From: Cladopsammia gracilis
Taxonomy: Eukaryota > Cnidaria > Anthozoa > Scleractinia > Dendrophylliidae
Direction of reading: 5' to 3'
DNA: 64,000 nt
NCBI GenBank assembly: GCA_022457155.1
Contig: JAJGOT010001117.1
Span: 1 to 64,000, forward strand
Below the pieces are notes generated by a model. The model worked only from the letters and a program-made list of their open reading frames with translations, was not told where the DNA came from and searched no databases. This document shows, one piece after another, positions 1 to 8,539 of the stretch; positions within the stretch are counted from its first letter, which is position 1; each line of letters begins with the position of its first letter. Made by a program: the position numbers and the translations under genes.

Positions 1-518
1 TTGTAGATCACAAACGTATAAGAGATTCTCGGAAGCCGAGCTTGTATATGTTTGAAAATACGTTTCACCTCATTTATTTGGTCGATAGTCAATCAAGCTT
101 CTTGTTAATCCGTGTAAAGCGTACCCAAACGCATAACACCGCCCGACTGCCTTTGTCTTGGTTTGTACAAAATGTTTTGATCCGTATATGCCGGAGCATA
201 ATCCTCTAGCACTTCCACACGACCGCATTTTTTGCAATAAAGTTCACAAGAATCGCTTGATTGCAAAAATGAGCCGCCGCAAGAATAACAAGACAGAAAT
301 CTTCGGGCCCAACATTCACGCTGCAAGTCGTTATAATGTTTTTGTAGATATTGTTTCCCCATCTCTACCAACCCCATATCTTCGTAGATATGGCAAAGTT
401 TTTCCGGCAGGCGCAAGCGGTGTATTTCTTTCCTATAATCGCTGCCGTATAGCGAGCGAAGGATGGCAAATTTGTGTTGTTTGTCAAGTTCATTGAGCCG
501 TGCGGTGAAGTCAGTCAT
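1..518 (-). pseudogene. VLTF3-like zinc-ribbon protein, element A copy, frameshifted and cut by window edge
   Basis: Read from ATG at 518, this matches element B's 217-aa protein for about 115 residues, including the CxxC...CxxC zinc ribbon. It then runs out of frame because of small indels near 120-150. An in-frame TAA lies four codons before the ATG, so this ATG is the real start and the B copy should be started at the matching position (8349). Homology to B continues on to base 1, so the gene once extended out of the window. The family resembles the poxvirus-type late transcription factor 3 found in large DNA viruses; that assignment rests on the zinc ribbon and the C-terminal region of the B copy. 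Confidence 0.7.
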
Positions 519-678
519 GCTTAAACATTATAATTGTTTTTTCAATTTGGCGATCTTGTGACTTTCGGTATTCATTATGTAAAGCCCATATTTAGAAAAA
601 TACAACTTTTCGGCTATATTTGCGCATGCGTAGTTCTTTATGAGTTACCACATGTGAAAGCACGGCAATTCGCTCGAA

Positions 679-686
679 TATAAAAG
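679..686 (+). promoter_or_regulatory. TATA box of putative ncRNA, element A
   Basis: A consensus TATAAAAG lies about 30-40 bases upstream of the GC-rich structured region and is conserved at 8510-8517 in element B. It contrasts with the TATATATA boxes just upstream of the protein genes. It could serve RNA polymerase II or, with a T-run at the far end, a type-3 polymerase III promoter. Confidence 0.45.
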
Positions 687-708
687 ACCTGTTCGCACCA
701 TACATTAT

Positions 709-1018
709 ATTAAGTCTGTAATTCGGTATAGCTCAGGGAGGTGTGGCTGGCCCCCACTGAATCCTGCTTACGGCTAATGCGATGTCAGACCAGGGGTAGT
801 GGGGTTGCTGCGTCAGTTAGTGACCCCCTGGTGAACCAGCCCCGGCCCAACTGATACAGGGGGGTGCTCGAACAGAGATCTCCTAGGAGAACTCGACCTC
901 GCTCCCAGAGGCTAAATGGGAAAATGACAACTCCCTTGTCCGGAGTTAAGTCCTAGCCTAGGCTAGGCAAAACGAAACAGCCACCAGAGCACCCCCTGAC
1001 TAGGGTTTTGTCCCTTTT
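709..1018 (+). ncRNA. Putative structured viral RNA, element A copy
   Basis: About 300 GC-rich bases with no credible ORF, between the VLTF3-like gene and a membrane-protein gene in an otherwise compact element. Complementary segments: GGCTGG 745-750 with 836-841; ACCAGGGG 789-796 with 825-832; TCAGTT 813-818 with 849-854, which crosses the previous stem and would form a pseudoknot; a 10-bp pairing of 860-869 with 987-996; small hairpins 903-907/917-921 and 929-934/942-947. It starts after a TATA box and ends in a T-run. I found one base change against the element B copy, and it falls in a hairpin loop. A box-A-like TAGCTCAG lies at 729. It does not match RNase P, MRP or VA RNA as I know them. 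Confidence 0.5.
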
Positions 1019-1023
1019 CGTTA

Positions 1024-1089
1024 TGTGTCACGCAATGTCACGCGTGACAGTCACGCACAATGTCACGTCATATGTCACGCTTTGTCACA
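1024..1089. repeat. TGTCACG repeat cluster, element A
   Basis: Five near-copies of TGTCACGC/TGTCACAC, plus one inverted copy (GCGTGACA), lie within 66 bases directly after the putative RNA. The cluster is conserved at 8855-8921 in element B with one or two substitutions. The iteron-like spacing suggests a protein-binding cluster (origin, enhancer or terminator), but function is not shown. Confidence 0.65.
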
Positions 1090-1129
1090 CAATTGCGTTT
1101 TTTTGTTAGATAAAGCGAGAAACCCGAAT

Positions 1130-1792
1130 TTAGTCTTTCAAATCTGACTTGGACACAGCGGTAAGACGATTGAGTTTTTTTTGAAATTCTGCTTTGACTT
1201 CTTTGTGAATCTTGCCTCTAAGTTTTTCAAGATCTGGCGTTTGAGTTTGCTTGTTTGCTTCACCAGAGCGTATCGCATTTTTCATTTCGTGATATCTTTC
1301 AAGCTCACGCAAGATGCTTGCGAACTCTGAATCGCTGATACGCTTGTCAGTTAGAGCCTTTGAAACCAGCTCAAAGACAGAGTTTCGTTTTGCAAGGGCG
1401 AGTGTGTATATTTTTTCATGTTTTGTAATTTTTCTCTGAAGCCGCCTACTAAACAAAGTGATGCCGGCCGCTGAAAAACCTGTCATAGCTGCCACGCCGG
1501 CAATGACAGGGCTGGCTATGAGCCCGGCTCCTGTCAGGGCTGTGACGATTGTGGCTGAAGACAAGCCTGTAGAAATGAAACCAAAACTTACTGCGGTTCC
1601 GTGAACAATGGTGTGTGCTCGCTTGTATTTCTTCGCAACTTGTCTGTAATGATTAGCCTCCGACTCAAGCTCCTTTTGCAAGTCAGAGATTTTTTTGAGT
1701 CTGAAGTCTTCACCGTTGGATAAGTCTGGGTAAAGCGATGGAGTTTCGCTGTATTCAGGAGCTGATGGCAACACGTTAGCCGAGCTCATCAT
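1130..1792 (-). CDS. Membrane protein with coiled-coil flanks, 220 aa, element A
   Basis: I do not recognise the family. The start is placed at the MMSS methionine (1792) because a TATATATA box lies just upstream, as for other genes here; an upstream open stretch runs into the next gene. Layout: a short N-terminal segment, a charged helical region, a long Gly/Ala-rich hydrophobic region able to form one or two membrane helices (about residues 70-115), a basic stretch (SRRLQRKITKHEK), then a charged, probably coiled C-terminus ending SKSDLKD. Element B has the same protein (8961-9629), nearly identical in the hydrophobic centre and diverged near the C-terminus. It is followed on the same strand by the putative virion paralogues. 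A role in virion or host membranes is inference only. Confidence 0.75.
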   Translation of the reverse strand: MMSSANVLPSAPEYSETPSLYPDLSNGEDFRLKKISDLQKELESEANHYRQVAKKYKRAHTIVHGTAVSFGFISTGLSSATIVTALTGAGLIASPVIAGVAAMTGFSAAGITLFSRRLQRKITKHEKIYTLALAKRNSVFELVSKALTDKRISDSEFASILRELERYHEMKNAIRSGEANKQTQTPDLEKLRGKIHKEVKAEFQKKLNRLTAVSKSDLKD

Positions 1793-1817
1793 CAGGGGTA
1801 TATATATAATATATTTT

Positions 1818-2489
1818 TTAATTGATCTCAAGTTCAAATTCAAGGGGCATGTTATTGAAGTCAAAAAGGGCATTGTGTTCATCCCTTACAGACAGTGTTA
1901 TGCTGTTTACATAATCACCAGACGAGACGTCACGCAAGATGTTCTGCTGTGTTGATTCATAGAAAACTTTCTCATATGGCTCACCTCGAAGATCAAATTT
2001 AGCCAAGACAGTCGAAGGCTTACCGTTGAACAGGTTCTGTTCTTTATCAACCAGATCGCAGTGGATAAAGTAAGTGCTTGGTGATGTTAATATTTTGACG
2101 TATGTTACTAGAAACAATACAGCTCTTATGCCAAGTAAATTTGCCAGATTGTCACTAAACTTTACTTTACTTCCATTGTGAATGACCATTGAGCCGACTG
2201 GTTTATTTATAGTAGTTGATAATTGAAATTTTATTCTATGTGCGGTGGTTAAGTCATTAAATTCTTTCGCTAGACTATCAATGGTGTAATGCCCTTGAAG
2301 TAATGTCACGGTTGGAGTTGATCCATTGGAGTCATTTATTGTTGTTGAAATAGTTGCATTTTCTTTCAAATTATGCCACGAGTTGTAAAATGAACAAGAG
2401 ACAAGTCTTATGTAACTCGGTTTCTGAAGCGGGTGGTCGAAGTAGATGGTGTGAGGGTTCGAAGGTGCGACGATTGTTAACACAACCAT
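1818..2489 (-). CDS. Probable virion protein (PSYIRL family), 223 aa, element A paralogue 1
   Basis: An intact ORF starting at an ATG that follows a TATATA box. The N-terminus MVVLTIVAPSN, then PSYIRL and NSWHNLKEN, defines a family with three members in this window (here, 2504-3164 and 9652-10323). The conserved end contains TYFIHCDLVDKEQNLFNGKPS and GDYVNSITLSV, while the middle is variable. The sequence looks beta-rich, with short hydrophobic strands and no membrane helix. A constant N- and C-terminal frame around a variable middle would suit an exposed vertex or fibre protein, but no known penton motif is recognisable. Function is inferred from its position among structural genes. Confidence 0.7.
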   Translation of the reverse strand: MVVLTIVAPSNPHTIYFDHPLQKPSYIRLVSCSFYNSWHNLKENATISTTINDSNGSTPTVTLLQGHYTIDSLAKEFNDLTTAHRIKFQLSTTINKPVGSMVIHNGSKVKFSDNLANLLGIRAVLFLVTYVKILTSPSTYFIHCDLVDKEQNLFNGKPSTVLAKFDLRGEPYEKVFYESTQQNILRDVSSGDYVNSITLSVRDEHNALFDFNNMPLEFELEIN

Positions 2490-2503
2490 GATTGTATATA
2501 GTT

Positions 2504-3164
2504 TTATATTATTTCTATTTCAAAAAATAAAGGTAAGCCATTGAAATCAAGAAGCTCTCCGTGTTCGCCCTTGACTGAAATTGTTAAACTGTTTACAAAT
2601 TCACCAGACGATGTTTTAAGATATGCAGCATTTTCTCTGTCCTCAGCGTACTCATACTTAAAGTAGCTCCCCCAATAGGTGATCTCAATTTTCGCCATCC
2701 CCAAAACATCTGAAGGCTTTCCATTGAGTAAGGTTTGTTCTTTATCGATAAGATCACAGTGAACGAAATACATCGTCGGTGATGTAAGTTTTTTAATGTA
2801 TGTATCTCTCTGTAATTTAGTACTTATACCTAACAATTTAGCCAAATTAGGACTAAGTTCTACATCATTAGGAAATGTTTTTTCACATGCATTCTCGCAA
2901 AGGGTTCCTCGTTTACGATATGTACCTTTACTGGTTGCCCCTTAAATAACTCCTCTACCCAATCCTTCAGAGAGTCTGGAGTGTAATGTCCTTCGGGTAT
3001 TTTCAAGACAGTTCCTTTTTTATTTTCGCCAGTTGTATACCATGTTATTGTTGCGTCTTCTTTCAAATTATGCCACGAATTATAAAGCCAGAAAGCGATA
3101 AGCCGGATGAAACTCGGCTTCGGAAGAGGGTGTTCGAATGTGTGAAGATTCTTAGCATAACCAT
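2504..3164 (-). pseudogene. Probable virion protein (PSYIRL family), paralogue 2, element A, two frameshifts
   Basis: A second member of the family directly upstream of paralogue 1, absent from element B. From the ATG at 3164 the frame is lost after about a dozen codons, resumes in another frame through the PSFIRL and NSWHNLKED motifs, and shifts again near 2855 before the conserved end (YFVHCDLIDKEQ, GEFVNSLTISV). It ends at a stop at 2504. Two small indels therefore break it. It is clearly diverged from paralogue 1, so the pair is an old duplication rather than a recent copy. Confidence 0.75.
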
Positions 3165-3219
3165 GATTGTATATATAAATAATTCATAAATAATTCATAA
3201 ATATATTTAATATATAATC
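3165..3219. promoter_or_regulatory. Divergent AT-rich promoter region, element A
   Basis: 55 bases between two divergent start codons contain TATATATAAAT near the minus-strand ATG and TTTAATATATAAT just before the plus-strand ATG, with two copies of AATTCATAA. The matching 41-base gap in element B (10324-10364) keeps both TATATA boxes but has one AATTCATAA unit fewer. Confidence 0.5.
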
Positions 3220-5064
3220 ATGTTTGGCAGACGCCCTGGTGGTTTTAATCCTGGTTCAAATCTCGGTCTGAACATTGGCGGTCACGATTACGGACCTCCA
3301 CCCCCGTTTTTTCCTCGTCCCCAAAATCCCCTTTATCCCCAACAGAGCAGGTATATTAGCAAAAAACAACCCACAGTAAACCCGCAACTTGCTTGGATGA
3401 GTTCTCCGGAGGCTGAAAAACTCTCTACATCTGCCAAGGCTAAGGCTATCTCAGCCTTCAAAAGGCGTTTCCCGCACGCTGATATGTCAAGATTTAAAAC
3501 AGAAGTTTCTTTCGACGAAAAGCACAAAGCCTCAGCAGTAGTGCTTTTCCCAGAGGGGCATGGCTCCTGGGCTATGCCCTCAGACATACCACACAAGGAT
3601 TGGACACAAGACCTGAAAGACGCCCTTGGCTTAGAGTATATTGGCGGTTTCCCTTATCAGTTGACGTTAAACCGAAACACACAAAAGCCAATCCCTGCTG
3701 TTGAATTTTCCACCTCAATCGGTAAAGACATGATGATTGGCTCTGTCTTGAACGATGAAGCGCAAAAGATCTATGTCACGCCAACTGATTATTTCACAAC
3801 GAAATACAGAAACATTTTCAGAGACACACAAATTTCGTTCACAACCGCGAAATATGGGAGAAAGTGGCTCGGCGGCCCGCATATGGGTTTCTGGCCACAA
3901 CAACTAAACTTTGCTCTGTGGTGTGCAACAACCGGCTGCGGGATCTCACGTGACCTTTTGTTTGATAAGAACTCGACTCTCTCCCTAACCCCGCAGCTCC
4001 GATCATTTTACAGGTTTCACGTCTATTTCACAACAAGACGAATACTCTACAAGCTGGGTGGGGAACAGAGCGTGAGTGCTTTGCCAGACGACCCTACATT
4101 CAACCAGAAAGACAACAAGTTCAACATCGACGCATACAAGAGGATTTGCCAAGAGTTCGGTGTAGACCCCAGTTCTGACTTTCGTTTCACATACGGCAAA
4201 AATCACGGGCTTGGCAATGTGTACATTTGGGTCGCATATGGTGGGCCCAGTTCTACTGATTACAACTATCCTGATCCCGATCTAGCCCTGTTTGATGACG
4301 AGCGCGTCACAGACAGAAAAGACCCAAACTATCGCGCAAACGGCATATACTTCGTTCGTAACGACCAAGGCGCGGTTAGTCAGTTTGAACACTTTGTACC
4401 GAATTACGCACAAGGGTTAACACAGCCAGGGCTCGCGCGTATGAACCAATCAATCGAGGCCTTTGTGTACTGCATCCTGGGTGCACAAGCAAACACTCGC
4501 AGCAGCATTCTTGGGAATGGAGGCCGAGCATTCGAAACGCAGAGAGTATTCCTCACACTCTTAGAGGACGCCATAAGACTGAACGACATATCTAAGAGCG
4601 TACAGCATTATCAGCAGGCCATCCAAGCAACGAAAGTGTGGCTAAACTTTGTAGTTGCCCCTGGGAGCTGGCTGATGCCGTCACGCATGGTTATCAACAC
4701 AGAGAGCGTGGTGGGGTACAATAACAATCTTATGCAGGCAACGCAAGGGATGAAGCTTGGTGTTAACAATGATGTCAATCTTACCACAAAAAAAGCCTCC
4801 CTTCGCCCCATGGACGGAGGGCCGACAAAGATTAATCCACCAAACAGCCACCCATCGAACCCGATTCACAAACAGGCGACACAGGCACAGGGCATCGCAC
4901 CCAAACCAAAGGCCACACCAACACCACACCCAGCCCCAACACCAGAACCAGTCACAACACCACCCCCAACGCAAGAGACTAAGATCGAGCCGCATCACGT
5001 AAACAAGGCGCTCATTGGTGTGGGTGCGCTTGCTTTAGCAGGCTTTCTTGCCTGGATGAGATAA
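3220..5064 (+). CDS. 614-aa structural-type protein with C-terminal membrane anchor, element A
   Basis: I do not recognise a named family. The N-terminus is Gly/Pro-rich (MFGRRPGG, GPPPPFFPRP). The central ~450 residues look like a folded beta-rich protein with many aromatic residues. A Pro/Thr-rich spacer of about 40 residues near residue 550 (repeated PTP/PAP) leads to a single hydrophobic helix (ALIGVGALALAGFLAWM) and a final Arg. This suggests a protein displayed on, or tethered to, a membrane or virion core. It is intact here, while the element B copy carries a 2-base deletion. It is transcribed divergently from the virion paralogues and converges tail to tail with the coiled-coil gene, whose stop lies immediately after its own. 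Confidence 0.8.
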   Translation: MFGRRPGGFNPGSNLGLNIGGHDYGPPPPFFPRPQNPLYPQQSRYISKKQPTVNPQLAWMSSPEAEKLSTSAKAKAISAFKRRFPHADMSRFKTEVSFDEKHKASAVVLFPEGHGSWAMPSDIPHKDWTQDLKDALGLEYIGGFPYQLTLNRNTQKPIPAVEFSTSIGKDMMIGSVLNDEAQKIYVTPTDYFTTKYRNIFRDTQISFTTAKYGRKWLGGPHMGFWPQQLNFALWCATTGCGISRDLLFDKNSTLSLTPQLRSFYRFHVYFTTRRILYKLGGEQSVSALPDDPTFNQKDNKFNIDAYKRICQEFGVDPSSDFRFTYGKNHGLGNVYIWVAYGGPSSTDYNYPDPDLALFDDERVTDRKDPNYRANGIYFVRNDQGAVSQFEHFVPNYAQGLTQPGLARMNQSIEAFVYCILGAQANTRSSILGNGGRAFETQRVFLTLLEDAIRLNDISKSVQHYQQAIQATKVWLNFVVAPGSWLMPSRMVINTESVVGYNNNLMQATQGMKLGVNNDVNLTTKKASLRPMDGGPTKINPPNSHPSNPIHKQATQAQGIAPKPKATPTPHPAPTPEPVTTPPPTQETKIEPHHVNKALIGVGALALAGFLAWMR

Positions 5065-5997
5065 TTATCTCCTGCGCTTGGTGATCCTTTCAATCATAAA
5101 GCCTACAACGGCAAGGATCAGCAGCCAGGCGTGCTCGCCAAGGAAGGAGATAACCTGGCCGGCTGTTTTGAAGATAAAGCTCACGATCGAGCCGATCAAG
5201 CCTGGCAGAATGGAGGCAACCTTATTTCCTAGGGCTTTGAGCCCATTGCCAATAGCCTTGGTGCCGGCCTTTAAACCATTCATTGCAGCAATCGTCACAG
5301 CGCCTATGACTAAACCTGCAGCCAGAACAACCGCCTGAAGGGTCCAGCTATATTTCTTGAAGATATTTTTGATCCGCTCTCGAAGAGGCAAGGCTTTTTC
5401 TCTTTCCTGAACTTGTGTTCTTAGTCTTCCCAGCTCTTCTTCTCGCTCAGCAACTCGGGCTTCCGCGGCTTCTCTGTCAGAGGGAGAAGTGTTCTCATCC
5501 TCTATCACGCGCCTGTCTTCCTCGTTTTGTCGTACAAGATCGGCCTCTTGTTCGTTTAACTCATCCAGCGGCTTGGTGGAGTTCAGTCTTGCTTCGACAG
5601 CATTTCTTTCTTTTGTTTTCGCAGAAAGTTGTGTTCTGAGTTTGTCAACCTTTGCCTGCTCTTGGTCTCGTTGTTTTTGTTTTTTTTGAAGGGCGCCCAA
5701 TTTTTTTTTCTGGTTTTCAAGATCGCCTTGAAGATTTTTCTTTAGTTGTTTTAACCGATCTAGCTCGGTTTGACTCTCAACGTTTGAACCGTGTTCCTGC
5801 TCAATAGCGTCAATCCTAGCTTGAGTTTCTTCGAGTCTTCCCCTGAGATTTTGAACCTCATTTGCTACTTTTTGTTGTTCAACAGCAATTCTTTTCCCCT
5901 CCTTCAGTTGTTTTTCTGCCTCCTTCAATCTTTGTTCTTCTTCTCTTATTGATGCTCTGTCTTCAACGATGATCTCTTCAGCACTTGGACCAAGAGC
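5065..5997 (-). pseudogene. Coiled-coil membrane protein, element A, C-terminal fragment cut by element B
   Basis: This is the C-terminal two thirds of a gene whose N-terminal part is at 23201-23646. Element B has inserted between them. The visible part is a long heptad-rich coiled coil (Glu/Gln/Lys/Arg-rich, about 200 residues), then a hydrophobic segment (VVLAAGLVIGAVTIAAM), a Gly/Ala/Lys amphipathic stretch, a second hydrophobic segment (AWLLILAVVGFMI) and a basic tail (TKRRR). The open frame continues into B's inverted repeat up to 6045, but that extension is insertion sequence, not gene. I do not recognise the family; the profile suggests a membrane-active or membrane-anchored virion protein. 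Confidence 0.8.
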
Positions 5998-6271
5998 AGT
6001 AGTATGTAAGGAGTCAGTCAAATTACGTTTTCCCTGAAGACCCAAAATAAGCCGCCAAACGCCCGAGTTACCACCCCACAGGGCTCATTGCATTCGCCCT
6101 GTGGGGTGGTAACTCGGGCGTTTGGCGGCTTATTTTGGGTCTTCAGGGAAAACGTGAATTTGCCTGACTCCTTACATACTACTCCGGGCATTTATTTTTT
6201 TAAGCTGTTACAGACCCTAATAAATCGTTATTTGAACAACTGGTGCCGCGTGATTATCAATTGGAGAAAGG
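5998..6271 (+). repeat. Left terminal inverted repeat of element B, with 186-nt palindrome
   Basis: Bases 5998-6271 match the reverse complement of 22928-23200 with a few substitutions. The outer 186 bases (5998-6183) are themselves an inverted repeat: arms 5998-6084 and 6096-6183, differing by one substitution and one indel, around an 11-base core TCATTGCATTC (6085-6095). The inner part (6184-6271) is AT-rich and precedes the first gene. Confidence 0.92.
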
Positions 6272-6290
6272 TAAAACCCTTGTATACACG

Positions 6291-6551
6291 ATGGGGCGTG
6301 GAAGAAAAGGCGTTATTACTCAAAGCAGAAAAAAGATGACAAGAAGAAGGAAAACAGGATCACAATTCTTTCTTTCTGATCAACAAGAACCCATAAGATA
6401 TGTAGATCATGTTGACCCCCACGCAGAACAACTATTACAACAAATGTCACCAGCACAGCTTTACTGTCTTATGCTTCTAAGACAAGGAAATCTTTTTTCA
6501 TCCGTTGATATTTCCTTGCGTTCGTCCCCCGGAGGAGATTCCTGTGCATAA
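6291..6551 (+). CDS. Small basic protein next to left terminus, element B (uncertain)
   Basis: 86 codons from an ATG a few bases after GTATACA. The first 25 residues are very basic (SRKKMTRRRK) and suggest nucleic-acid binding; the rest is not recognisable. It ends 54 bases before the exonuclease start. Position next to the terminus could fit a DNA-end protein, but there is no motif to support that. No second copy is available for comparison because element A's left end is outside the window. It may be a fragment of a longer decayed gene. Confidence 0.4.
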   Translation: MGRGRKGVITQSRKKMTRRRKTGSQFFLSDQQEPIRYVDHVDPHAEQLLQQMSPAQLYCLMLLRQGNLFSSVDISLRSSPGGDSCA

Positions 6552-6605
6552 CTGGCTCGGTTATCACCAATTGAAGAAACCCCACCCCCGCATATACCAA
6601 CCCAC

Positions 6606-7712
6606 ATGGCGAACGTGAAAGCTTTCAAGGCCTTCCTTAAATCACGCGAGACTGGTCTGGTTCAAAGGAGCCAAGAATGGGTCAAAGCCAGACAAAATAC
6701 AATCGGAGCCTCGGAGATCTCTGCCTTGACCGGGTCTTCGCCATTTGAGAGTCAGTCAAGTCTAATTCGCAAAAAGGTAAACCCCATCGACATGAGCAAA
6801 AATGTGGCCTGCTATTGGGGCACATTGTTTGAGTTTCTAGTCCGTGAATACTTTGAGAAGAAACATTCTGTCAAAGTTTTCGGATATAAGGGCTCTATAA
6901 ATCTTCCAAAGGGGCACCCTCTTTATGGAAAGGTTTCTTTCAGCCCAGACGGATATTTCTCACACAAAGACGAGACAATTGTCTTGTTAGAGTTTAAGTG
7001 CCCTTACACCAGAAAGATCGCATACAAAAAAATTCCTAAACAGTATCGTGATCAAATACAAACAGGCCTTGCTGTCAGCGGGAATAGAGTTAACAAAGGC
7101 TTGTTTGTAGATGCCTATTTCAGAATGTGTTCTTTGAAGTAGCTTGGCCTTAGCCTTGAACATAATTCCTTTCTAAACAAAGGGGTTGTACACAAAACGA
7201 AAAACCCATCAGCACGTGCATGTGGTATTTATCTTCTATCTTCCAAACAAAAAATATTTCCGGGCCAGACAAAATTACTTGACCTCGGCGCAACAAAATC
7301 AACAGCTATGTTTGAAAGAATTATGAAAGGAATTTCATCTGGAGATTTCGTGTGTAGCGGTGATTGGTTTTATATTAGCTATGATGAGTATCAGAAACGA
7401 AGCGATTTAGATTTTTTGAAGGAAATAAACAGAATGACATTCAGGGAAGCTTGGCCTCCAAACTATTATAAGACAGTTGCCTTCTTTTCATGGAAGCTCC
7501 TTGATATATCAACAATTTGGGAAACAAAACAATTAAATTTCTTAGAAACTATTCACGAACCGATCAACCGGTTTCATGAAAATTTATCAAAACAAAAACA
7601 CCTTGACAAAACCATACCTGGTGAAACTTTTGAAGACAACATCGGCGATGACAGTGCCATGTTAGAAGCCTTTCTTATTGAGAAAGCGGCAACTTTTACT
7701 CAAGATCTTTGA
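6606..7712 (+). pseudogene. YqaJ/lambda-type exonuclease, element B, one internal stop
   Basis: The first 178 codons contain the hallmarks of the YqaJ viral recombinase family of PD-(D/E)XK nucleases: WVKARQNTIGASE, the WGTLFEFLVREYF helix, catalytic Asp115 in SPDGYF, Glu129 and Lys131 in LLEFKCP, and YRDQIQTGLAVSG. A TAG at 7140-7142 interrupts the gene, but the same frame stays open from there to the stop at 7712, so a single nonsense change is the only visible damage (total 368 codons). Such enzymes make 3' single-stranded ends for recombination and are known in adintoviruses and herpesviruses. Its 3' end overlaps the convergent VLTF3-like gene by 17 bases. Confidence 0.8.
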
Positions 7713-8349
7713 AAGCATTGTTCCATAAATGGTCGTTTTTAATTATCATATTGTTTGACATCTGTTGCCTCAGGTAATTTACAATCGCTCGTTGCGGGTC
7801 TTCAAGCGGCGTTGTAATGTCCAGGATTTTGTAGATCACAAACGTATAAGAGATTCTCGGAAGCCGAGCTTCTATAAGTTTGAAGATACGTTTTGTGTTA
7901 TCAATTTGGTCGATAGTCAATCCAATCTTTTTGTTAATTCGTGTTAAAGCGTACCCAAACGCATAACACCGTGCCGACTGCCTTTGTCTTGGTTTGTACA
8001 AAATGTTTTGATCCGTATATGCCGGAGCATAATCCTCTAGCACTTCCACACGACCGCATTTTTTGCAATAAAGTTCACAAGAATCGCTTGATTGCAAAAA
8101 TGGGCCGCCGCAAGAATAACAAGACAGAAATCTTCGGGCCCAACGTTCACGCTGCAAGGCGTTATAATGTTCTTGTAGATATTGTTTCCCCATCTCTGCC
8201 AACCCCATATCTTCGTAGATATGACAAAGTTTTTCCGGCAGGCGCAAGCGGTGTATTTCTTTCCTATAATCGCTGCCGTATAGCGAGCGAAGGATGGCAA
8301 AATTGTGTTGTTTGTCAAGTTCATTGAGCCGTGCGGTGAAGTCAGTCAT
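7696..8349 (-). CDS. VLTF3-like zinc-ribbon transcription factor, element B, 217 aa
   Basis: The start is set at ATG 8349 because element A has a stop just upstream of the matching ATG. Zinc-ribbon cysteines are C77xxC80 and C95xxC98. The C-terminus has the pattern of viral late transcription factor 3 proteins: a helical stretch with FVIYKILDI, then a final helix with DHLWNNA, resembling the family's His-Asp...Trp signature. VLTF3-type factors drive late genes in poxviruses and other nucleocytoplasmic large DNA viruses and occur in some Polinton-like elements. Here the likely targets are the TATATATA-box genes. The assignment is from motif pattern only. A C4 zinc ribbon could belong to another DNA-binding protein. 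Confidence 0.55.
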   Translation of the reverse strand: MTDFTARLNELDKQHNFAILRSLYGSDYRKEIHRLRLPEKLCHIYEDMGLAEMGKQYLQEHYNALQRERWARRFLSCYSCGGPFLQSSDSCELYCKKCGRVEVLEDYAPAYTDQNILYKPRQRQSARCYAFGYALTRINKKIGLTIDQIDNTKRIFKLIEARLPRISYTFVIYKILDITTPLEDPQRAIVNYLRQQMSNNMIIKNDHLWNNAFKDLE

Positions 8350-8509
8350 GCTTAAACAATTTAATTGTTTTTTCAATTTGGCGATCTTGTGACTTCCGGT
8401 ATTTATTATGTAAAGCCTATATTTAGAAAAATACAACTTTTCGGTTATATTTGCGCATGCGTAGTTCTTTATGAGTTACCACATGTGAAAGCACGGCAAT
8501 TCGCTCGAA

Positions 8510-8517
8510 TATAAAAG
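8510..8517 (+). promoter_or_regulatory. TATA box of putative ncRNA, element B
   Basis: The TATAAAAG seen at 679-686 of element A is preserved here, with the ~60 bases upstream also closely conserved, while the short stretch between box and RNA has two substitutions. Confidence 0.45.
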
Positions 8518-8539
8518 ACCTGTTCGCACCATATATTAT

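Noticed and set aside
709..1018. RNase P, RNase MRP or adenovirus VA RNA
   Set aside because: Length is near RNase P, but the conserved blocks I know are not present; the box-A/box-B spacing does not fit VA RNA either.
5998..6045. Extension of the coiled-coil ORF into the inverted repeat, with an apparent ATG at 6045
   Set aside because: This is element B's terminal repeat read through by chance; the gene's true N-terminus lies at 23646.
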